Position numbers and translations under genes: made by a program. Below are positions 55,745 through 64,000 of a stretch of DNA of 64,000 nucleotides, piece by piece (the first letter of the stretch is position 1; each line of letters opens with the position of its first letter). This DNA is from Cunninghamia lanceolata (Eukaryota; Streptophyta; Pinopsida; Cupressales; Cupressaceae). The DNA is taken from contig BSBN01000849.1 in assembly GCA_027924645.1 (NCBI GenBank), positions 11,674,001 through 11,738,000 of the forward strand, written 5' to 3'. The notes beneath the pieces were generated by a model, which was not told the origin of the DNA, did not search any database, and saw only the letters and a program-made list of their open reading frames with translations.

Positions 55745-58700
55745 TTAATTTAGAACTGGAGGGGTAATAACCCCTAACTTCTCCCTGAGATACTCAAAAG
55801 AGTCCTTAGGAAGAGGTTTAGTAAAAATATCTACAATCTGATCCTTGCAAGGCACAAACTCCAATCTGACTTCATTCTTGTTCACTTTCTCTCTCAAAAA
55901 GTAAAACTTGATGGATATATGTTTAGCCTTTGAATGCAACACTAGATTCTTAGATATATTTATTGCACTTGAGTTATCATAGAAGATTGTGATAGGTTCC
56001 TCATACTCCACTCTGATGTCTCTTAGCATTTGCTTCATCCATAAAACTTGAGTGCAACTACCTACTACTACAATATATTTTTCTTCAGCTGTGGACAAAG
56101 ATATTGCCTCTCGTTTCTTGCTTAGCTAAGAAACCAGTCTTTTCCCCAAAAAGAATGCTCCACCACTGATACTCTTCCGGTCATCCACATCTCTTGCCCA
56201 AACTACATCTGCATATGCATGTAGAGAGAAATTATGGTCTCTAGGATACTAGAAACCATACTCAACTATCCCTTTTAGATATCTAAAAATCCTCTTGATT
56301 GCCATGACATGAGATTCTCTAGGATCACCTTGGAATCTAGCAACAAGACCAACAACATTCATAATGTTAGGTCTTGTTTGAGTGAGATACAACAATCCTC
56401 CAATCATTGACCTGTACTTTTTCTGATCAGCCTTAGGAGAGCCATCATCTTTACTCAACTTACATCTAGTTGCCATGGGAGTACTCATTGGCTTTGAGTC
56501 ATCCATTCCAAATTTCTTCAACAATTCTTTCACATATTTGGTCTGAGAAATGAAGATTCCTTTCTTTGTTTGAATTATTTGTAGACCCAAGAAAAAATTC
56601 ATTTCCCCAAGCATGGACACCATTCACTTTTCATTTGATTTCCAAAAGTTTTGCACATACTATCTCTTCCTCCAAAAATGATATCATCAACAAACACTTC
56701 AACAATCAGGATATTTTCATGATCAATTTTGAAGTACAAATTACTGTCAGCAGTACCTTTGTTGAAACCGATCTTCAAAAGATGCATATCCAATCTTTCA
56801 TACCAAGCTCTTGGGGCTTGCTTGAGTCCATACAGTGCTTTCTTCAATTTGCAGACCATATCACCATGATCAGACAATTGAAATCCATCTGGTTGCTCAA
56901 TGAATACTTCTTCCAAGTCACCATTCAGGAAGGCAGACTTGACATCCATCTGATATACTTTGAAGTCCTTGAAGGCAACAAAGGCAAGAAATAACCTAAC
57001 TGCTTCAATTTTGGCCACCGAAGCAAAAGTTTCTGCAAAATCAACTCCTATTTGAGAGTAACCCTTGCAAACCAATCTAGCTTTGTTTTTGACTACTTCA
57101 CCAACTTCATTCAATTTATTCCAGAAGACCCATTTGGTTCCAATCACATTCTTATTTTTAGGTCTAGGAACAAGATCCCAAGTGTGATTTTTCTCAATTT
57201 GCATCAGTTCTTCCTCCATTGCTTTAGTCTAATTTTCATCATTGCATGCTTCATTTACTGTCTTATGTTTAATTTTTGAAATCAGACAATACTCTTTTGA
57301 ATCTTGAGCAATCCTTCTTCTTGTTTGAAGACCTTTACTTTTATCACCTATAATCTAATCTTCAAAGTGATTCTGTCTTACATACCTAAGAATTTTGAGA
57401 TTTACTTACACTTCTATTTCTTGAACAAGTTCATTCAAACTCATCTCTTCTTCATGATTCACCGGATCAGTCTAGATCTAAATTTTAGAAGGGGCTTGAA
57501 CTCCTTGGATCAAAACTTCATTCTGATCATCTTCATCATATTCATAAAACCTTGAGGGTTTTTCAATACCTTCATCAACCTTCACATTTTTACTTTCTAT
57601 AATTTTTCTTAATCTCTTGTTATAACACCAATATGCTTTGCTTTGAGTAGAATAACCCAAGAATATCCCTTCATCACTTCTAGCATCAAATTTGCCTAGA
57701 ACTTCATCTCTTTTAATGTAACATTTGCTACTAAAAACTCTAAAATACTTCATAGTGGGAGTGATGCCAAACCAAAGTTCATAAGGAGTCTTACCATTAT
57801 TGTTTATGATTTGTACTCGATTAAGAGTATAGACTGCAGTGCTTACAGCTTCTCTCCAATAGATCTGAGGAAGATTTGCTTCCATCATCATGGTTCTAGA
57901 TGCCTCCTAGATGGTCTGGTTCTTTCTCTCCACTACTCCATTCTACTATGGAGTCCTAGGAGCAGACAACTATCTTGTTATTCCATATTTCTCACAGAAT
58001 TCTATGAACTCACCGGATGTGAATTCTCCACCTCTATCAAACCTCATACATTTTAATTTTAGTCTAGTTTCATTCTCTACCATAGCCTTGAATATTTTGA
58101 ATTTCTCAAGAGCTTCTAATTTCTCTTTTAGAAAAGTCATCCACATCATCCGGGAGTAGTCATCAATCAAAAGCATGAAGTATTTATCACCTTGCACACT
58201 TCTGATTCTTGCTGGACCACATAAATCAATATGAACTAGGTCCAACAATCTGGTAGAAAACTATTCCTTACTTTTGAATGTGACTCTGCTCTACTTACCC
58301 AACTGACATTCTTTGCATAAACTATTAGTAGGTTTCACCAGTCTTGGAAGATCTCTCACAGCCTGGGTGTTACTTATCTTGATGATATTATCAAAATTTA
58401 CATGACACATTCTCCTATGCTACAACCAACTCTGATCAATTTGAAAAAATAAGCAACTTTTACCAGTACCAACTAAGTGGAAGATATTACCTTTAGTTTG
58501 GGTACCCGATGCAATCTCTATTCTGAAACTTTCAAAGATCTTGTATTTTCTATTTTTTAATCAGAGATCATAGCATTTGTCCACCAATTGTCCAACACTG
58601 AGAAGATTGTACTTTAGGCCTTTAACATATAGTACATTATTGGTTTTGTTCTTTCCATCAAAAGAAATAGTTCCTCTACCTCTAATTCTACCAATAGAAT

Positions 58701-58940
58701 TATTAGAAAATTTTACCACTCCTCCTTCATACCTTTCCAAATCTATGAACTTATTTTTGTCACCTATCATATGGTGAGAGCATCCACTGTCAATGACCCA
58801 ATCATCCTTTTCTTCAACTTGGGTAGCCATAGGTATTTCTACAATTTTATGATTAACAAATTCAGAGGGCATTGGATCTTCTTTCTTGATGGCAATAAAC
58901 ACCCAGTCACTTCCGGATTTATTTTTTGACTCTGATTCTT
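55745..58940 (-). pseudogene. C5 protease, integrase, RT and RNase H
   Basis: From 58902: protease block DWVIDSGCSHHMIGDKNK, then LKYNLLSVGQLV at about 58590. Integrase zinc-binding codons at about 58440-58290 with stops; core at 58248-57970 with VHIDLCGPARI (first Asp) and CMRFDRGGEF (second Asp). TAG stops occur at the RRQLS and PQQN positions (double stop). The C-terminal part at 57891-57478 starts MMMEANLPQIYWREAVSTAV. RT at 57219-56599 has [32 protein letters not shown] and [10 protein letters not shown], then a shift near 56620. The next block (56623-56249) has FFLGLQIIQTKKGIFI. RNase H ends at 55745 with IVDIFTKPLPKD. Confidence 0.92.
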
Positions 58941-59897
58941 CATCTGTTACTCCTTCATTATCATCATCTTCATGAACATAGTAACAATTCTTTTAGAACC
59001 TTGATCTATTAGGATTTGGCCTTGAAAATCTTTCCAAACACCTTAAGCCAAAATGACCAATCTTATTGCAGTTAAAACATTTAAAAGGTAATTTCCCTTC
59101 ATACTTACCAGATCCTCTTGGTAGACTTTTTGCAATAAGGGCTTCAAGTTGAGCAGCTTCTGCTTTATCTTCTTCCAGGTCTTTTGTTGCTTTCTCATAC
59201 CATGATAGTTTCTTTGAAGAGTTCTCTCCCTGATCAAACTTTTGTTTTAATTTAATAGAGCCACTAGCTTTGAATGCAGATTCAGTCTTGGGGGGGGGGC
59301 ATCTCCATACTTAGTCAATTCAAATGCAACCAATTGACCAACCAATTGATCTCTTGTGATACTTGAAATAGATCTGAATTCTTCAATAGTAGCAACCTTG
59401 TACTTGTAAGAATTAGGAAGGGATCTGAGAACTTTGCCAACAATCTCATCTTCATCCAAGACTCCACCAGTACATCTAATACCACAAATAAGCTCATTTA
59501 CTCTTGGCATAAATGTAGTGATATTTTCATCTTCTCTCATCTTTAGATTTTTGAATTTTCCTTTCAGGCTTTGTAGCTTGGCACATTTAACATACTTGTC
59601 TTCTTCATGCAGAAGTTATAATTTTTCCCAAATCTTTAAATTAGTTTGTAGGTTAACAACATTTGTTAGCTCTAAATTAGACAAGGCACTTAGAAGAGCT
59701 TCTTTAGTTCATAGATTGTTTTTAGCATCTCCAATTTCATCTACAGTTTTTAGACCATTCTATGGAGGAGTATACTTCTTTGAAGCCATGATCTAATACT
59801 GCATTCCCATACATTGTAAGTGACATTCCATGCAACTTTTCCAAAGAGTGAAATTGGTTCCATCAAACCTCTGACAATCCTTCTTGTAGGATGACAT
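58941..59897 (-). pseudogene. C5 gag
   Basis: UBN2-type gag starting at the ATG 59897-59895 (MSSYKKD-type start). It has stops in the first third. The block 59540-59247 reads VNELICGIRCTGGVLDED and GKVLRSLPNSYKYKVATIEE. A run of nine or ten G at about 59291-59300 (plus strand) causes a frameshift. The zinc knuckle region near 59040-59080 reads KCFNCNKIGHFGLRC-like. Confidence 0.88.
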
Positions 59898-59942
59898 CCT
59901 AGATCTCCTCAAGTAGCTAAGCTCTTTTAGAGGAACTTAGCT

Positions 59943-60093
59943 TTGATACCAATTGTTAGATTCAGGACAGACAACTGAGAGGGGGGGTGAATCAGTTGTC
60001 AAAAAATTTCTTGCAATTAACCAATTAATTCCACTTTTAAATTCAGTAGTATAATAATCAATCAATCATGGAAACATAATGCATTAAATCAAG
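59943..60093 (-). repeat. C5 primer binding site and 5' LTR remnant
   Basis: The minus strand has AATTGGTATCAAAGC beside the LTR end at 59954. Only 140 bp of LTR remains; it matches 54042-54182 and breaks at AAG 60091-60093, after which C6 protease sequence starts. Confidence 0.9.
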
Positions 60094-61350
60094 ATTATGT
60101 TTTAGACCTTTCACATTGAGAAAATCATTTGTATTATGCTTGCCATCAAAAGAAATAGTTCCTCTTCCGCAAATCTTACCAGTTGCATTATCTCCAAACC
60201 TAACCAATCCACCATCATACTTTTCTAAACTTACAAACTTACTTTTGTCAATGATCATGTGATGTGAACATCCACTATCAATGATCTATTCATCCTTATC
60301 CTTCTCAACCTAGACAGACAGAGCACTTTCTTCTACTAGTTTTTCTTCCTTCACACAACTAGTAGGATTAGTAGACATAGGTTCTTCCTTAATAGAAATA
60401 AACAAGCATTCATTTGTACTAGTATTATTATCATTAGACTCATCATCTATTACACCATTATCATCAAGATCTCTAACATAATAGCATTTCTTGACAATTC
60501 TAGGTCTACTTTCAAATTTCTTCTTACCTCTTTCAATTCTCTCTGGACATCTAGTTGGATAGTGACCAATCTTACCACAAGAAAAGAATTTGAATGGTAA
60601 TTTGTCTTTGAACTTACCTATACCTCTTTGCTTTATGTCCACAAAGTTGGCTTCAACCTCATATAGATCATCATCAGATTCCATAGCATATTTCTAAGCT
60701 CTTAAAGTCTTTTCTGAGGTGCTGGCTTTGAAAGAAATCTCTATCTTTGGTAGAACATCACCAAATTCTCTTATTTTAAAAGCTACAAGTTTCCTAAGTA
60801 GCTAATCCTTTGAAATCTTTTGTACACTCATGACCTCTTCAACTGCTGCCACCTTGTGACTATAGGATCTAGGCAATGACCTAAGAATCTTTAGCACAAC
60901 CTCATCTTCATTAATAGTTCCTCCAATACCTTTGATTTCATTGACAATTTCTTCAATTCCTTGCATGTAGATAGTTATGTTTTCATCTTCGCTCATATTC
61001 AGGGTTTCATACCTTGCCTTTAGGATTTGTAGTTTGTCACATTTTATAGAATCATCTTCTTCATATAAACTTTTCAACTTTTCCTAGATTTCATGAGTAG
61101 TCTCGAAATACATAACTTTCACCAACTCAATATTAGATAAGGCATTTAATAGAGCATCTCTAGCTTTTCTATTTAATTCATATTGTTTGACTTCATCTTC
61201 AAATGATGGACCAATCTTAGGAATAATATACTTTGTATCTAGCATCTTCCAAACATTATAACCAAGAGAAATGAGATGACTTTTCATTCATACCTTCTAG
61301 AGAGCATAATCAATTACATCAAATTGCAAAGACTCCTTTTTGTGCGCCAT
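60094..61350 (-). pseudogene. C6 copia gag and start of protease, truncated
   Basis: Minus-strand copia remnant. Gag starts at the ATG 61350-61348 (MAHKKESLQFDVIDYAL), with stops soon after. Blocks at 61287-61084 and 61077-60802 have KSLYEEDDSIKCDKLQILKA and LKILRSLPRSYSHKVAAVEE. The knuckle region at about 60570-60610 reads KFFSCGKIGHYPTRCP; the first zinc ligand Cys appears as Phe. The protease begins near 60300 (VIDSGCSHHMIIDKSK region) and runs to VKGLKHNL, where the sequence is cut at 60094. Integrase, RT, RNase H and the 3' LTR are missing. Confidence 0.88.
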
Positions 61351-61395
61351 TCCAAATCTACCTTGAGCTGTTAGACTCTTTTCCAAGGAACCCTT

Positions 61396-61407
61396 GCTCT
61401 AATACCA
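61396..61407 (-). promoter_or_regulatory. C6 primer binding site
   Basis: TGGTATTAGAGC on the minus strand, two bases from the LTR end; initiator methionine type with one C-to-T change. Confidence 0.85.
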
Positions 61408-61409
61408 AT

Positions 61410-62798
61410 TGTTGAAATGTACAATACAACTAAGAGGGGGGTGAATCAGTTGTAACCAAAACTTTAAAACCATCAATACATCAACCTCTTAATCACTATT
61501 ACTATAATTTGACTATAAAAGCATGAAATTAGAACTTAAACACATTCACCCATTCAACACATGATGCACCAGATTTTTACGTGGAAAAACCTATAAGCGA
61601 AAAACCATGGTGATTGTTAGCTCATAATATAAAATATATATCAAAATTTACAATAAGGCTCACTGCCTGAGGCTTACTGCCAATGGGGCTCACTACCCAA
61701 AATGCTCATTGCAAAAGAAGTAGTTCACTGCTAGAATTGGTAAACTAAGATATTAGCATCTACTCCATGCTAGGGTTTAGTTCCATTAAAGTATTGTAAA
61801 ATTCCTTTGCTCTACTCTACTTCTTCACTTTGGACTTATCTTTGCATTTTCACACATCCATACATTTTTTATGACTTCATTACAAGTATTTATACAAGTC
61901 AGCAACCTTGGAATGATCATCAAGGTTGACATTACAATCATCAACCTTTGGAACAATCTCCAAGGTTAACAAACATACAAATTTAGCTAATATTCAAATT
62001 AGGTCCGGTCTTAAATTGATTGGGGGAGAAGAGAAATAAATGTGAGCAATGCCAAGCCTTAGCTGGGACTCAAATCTAATTTTCTATGCAACCACACACT
62101 TTACAATCTTTGCAGTACAATCGCAAGTAGTGAGAACAACCAAGTCAACCAAGACTAGAGTTAATACCAAGACTTTTAGGAACATGCTTCATGCATGATC
62201 CAGATTATAATTTGTGGACCAAGAAAAAGATAGGAACATAGTCTAGAGACTCCCACAAGCATGTTATAATTGCCAATAACATTTGCACAACATCTAAACA
62301 CTTTATCCATAAGATTCTTCAAACTGGAGCACTTGAACATTACTGTTGGCCAATTTCATAAAAGGAAAGATCACTTGTGGAGCACCAAATCATGAACCAA
62401 TAGAACTAAAGGAACATAACATCATCACAAACTTAATTTCAGAGTTGCAGACTATGAAACTTAAATACCAATAAATGCGGAGCAGAATACATTCTCCCTA
62501 TCACCATTAAATATACAAAAAAATAGTTTTTACTCTGGTGAACATAACTCACTCAAATATTCATGCTGGAGGCTCAAACTTGAAATGTAACATCTACAGA
62601 TATACCTTAATATTACTTCCAATCCATAGGCAAAAGATATTCAATCTATAGGATATGCAAAGAAAAACATTACACTACTCTGGTAGATAAGCAATTATGC
62701 ACTTTGTACTAATTACTCAAATACTTGTTTAGACTTATTCAAATGACTTTCTTAGGTGATGATATCAATGACAACACGTACAACTCATACTTGCAACA
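61410..62798 (-). repeat. C6 5' LTR
   Basis: 1389 bp; plus orientation TGTTGAAATGTAC to CTTGCAACA. The AGTG array is at 61655-61735, a TATA-like TATAAATAC (minus) near 61888-61896 and a perfect promoter dyad CAACCTTG/CAAGGTTG at 61903-61928. The outer boundary is supported by the break into C7 pol. Confidence 0.88.
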
Positions 62799-64000
62799 TA
62801 TAGCACATTAGACATATCCTAAAAATCATCCTCATTCTTTGTCACATATCTAATGAAAGATTAGTACTAATGGGTAAAGGAATCCTAACTGGGTTACATG
62901 CTTACAAAATAAACCTCTACAAAATAGTATTCACATACTTACTTTGTGATAATAAAAAATATTTGTTACATCTATCCATCCAAGTCTCCATTCCCATAAT
63001 TTACTTGGTAGTTCCAAGATCCTTCATATCAAATGCACCTAAAAATTAAGCATCTCATTGATCATGCCCTTATTATTGCTAAAAAGTAACATGTAATCAA
63101 CATACAATGCAATGATCAATATAGAATCATCAATACAATAAATTTAAACACAATGATCCTTCTTCCTTCTAACAAAACCCAATTTCAACACAAATGAATC
63201 AAACTTTTGATACCACATTTTGGGGGACTATTTTAAACCATAGAGAGACCTCTTTAACCTGCAAACCCCCTGTTCTTTCCCTTTTACCTCAAAACATGTA
63301 GGTTGTTGCATATAAATTTCTTCCTCTAAATCTCCATGCAAGAACAAAGTCTTAACATCTATTTTCTCAATCTCCCTATCATAAGCTACAACAATGGATA
63401 AAGGAAATCTAATAGAAGTCAATTTAGCAACAAGAGAGAATATCTCACCAAAATCAACTCCCTCTTGCTAGGAGTAGGCCTTGGCTACTAGTCTAGCCTT
63501 GTACTTCTCCAATGACCTGTCTACTCCAAACTTCTTCTTGAGGACCCACTTACAACATATGGCCTTTCTTCCTTTGTGCAAACAAATGAGATCATGGGTG
63601 TTACAAGAGTCTAAATCCATCATCTCCTCGTGCATGGCTAATTGCCAAGACTCACTATCATCTGCAAAAATAGCTTCCATGTAGGATCTAGGCTCATTGT
63701 CTATACTCAATAAAGCAAATACACAATAGAAATCTACTTGGATATATGTCAACTAGATTCCATTGTGTTTTGGATCTCCTCAAGGGTAGAGTAAGAGTCT
63801 CAACTTGTTCTTCTGCATGATCATCTGTACCAACTTCTTTTGTAACAACAAATTCATCTTCATCATAACTACTCAAGTCTTCTTCTTCTTCTTCACCCCA
63901 TGTTGCCAATCTTTCTCCTTCAACTCAAATTAGCAGAGCTAATAAGTTTTTTCTATCTTAAGATGAAAGATTTTTAACATTTTCTTCTATAATGTTTTTG
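62799..64000 (-). pseudogene. C7 copia RT fragment, Tork/Tnt1-like
   Basis: Minus-strand pol of a different copia lineage. From the right: an acidic integrase-RT linker (63909-63694), RT start at 63752-63468 (EEMMDLDSCNTHDL, CCKWVLKKKFGVDRS, YKARLVAKAYS), then 63422-63228 with MTSIRFPLSIVVAYDREIEK, DVKTLFLHGDLEEEIYMQQP and CRLKRSLYGLK. Further left the frame is broken but FDMKDLGTTKYIMGME and LSQSKYVNTIL can be read, ending in DMSNVLYA at about 62800, where C6 interrupts it. The Leu-His-Gly-Asp motif (FLHGDLEEE) and VCRLK-SLYGLK are typical of the Tork group, unlike the FLNGDLEEE of C1-C6. Confidence 0.85.

Larger units (their letters stand above)
54042..60093 (-). mobile_element. C5: Sirevirus-like copia element, 5' LTR truncated
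   Basis: Minus-strand Ty1/copia element: complete 3' LTR (54042-55417), polypurine cluster, pol and gag, primer binding site, and 140 bp of the 5' LTR ending at 60093. It is closely similar to C2 and C1. The left flank pentamer is AACAT. The right end is lost at a junction with C6, so no target duplication can be tested. Confidence 0.92.

Overview
The window looks like one stretch of a large, repeat-rich land-plant nuclear genome. I found no convincing single-copy host gene, tRNA, rRNA or CRISPR. Almost every interpretable base belongs to LTR retrotransposons of the Ty3/gypsy and Ty1/copia types. The copia RT and protease motifs, the initiator-Met-type primer binding sites and the repeated polypurine tracts point to the Sirevirus (SIRE/Maximus) lineage. 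A gymnosperm source is plausible (very deep nesting, large decayed elements), but this is an inference and not shown by the sequence.

Layout, with element names used below. G1 is a gypsy element on the minus strand (pol at 1-1721, gag at 8102-9237, 5' LTR at 9258-9803); it is split by G2, a plus-strand chromodomain gypsy with two LTRs (1722-8101). From 9804 to 12544 there are orphan minus-strand coding relics and AT-rich sequence with unusual repeats. From 12545 to 51515 there is a nest read from outside in: G5 (gypsy gag, minus) is interrupted by C4 (copia, plus), whose 5' LTR is interrupted by C3 (copia-like gag element, minus), whose LTR is interrupted by T (giant Tat/Ogre-like gypsy, minus, 14073-42399, LTRs of 3.6-3.8 kb), whose integrase is interrupted by C2 (copia, minus, 18489-33221), whose pol is interrupted by C1 (copia, plus, 21816-29287). 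C2 and C1 have perfect 5-bp target duplications, T has one with a single mismatch. C4 also carries a 968-bp TIR element. From 54042 to the end, C5 (copia, minus) is fused to a truncated C6 (copia, minus), which itself interrupts C7, a Tork/Tnt1-like copia pol.

All coding regions are broken by stops or frameshifts. C1, the innermost and therefore youngest of its nest, is nearly intact: one frame of about 1385 codons with three TAG stops and one lost catalytic residue, all explicable as C-to-T changes at CHG sites.

The signals most worth following are structural. The copia LTRs carry (a) a dyad just upstream of the TATA box whose arms change together between elements, (b) a tandem array of mini-hairpins with an AGTG core and covarying stems in the transcribed leader, and (c) a C-loop hairpin at the U5 end beside the primer binding site. 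The T element carries more than ten 30-40 bp imperfect palindromes and a sense-strand coding relic inside U3, and an extra RNase H placed between protease and RT.
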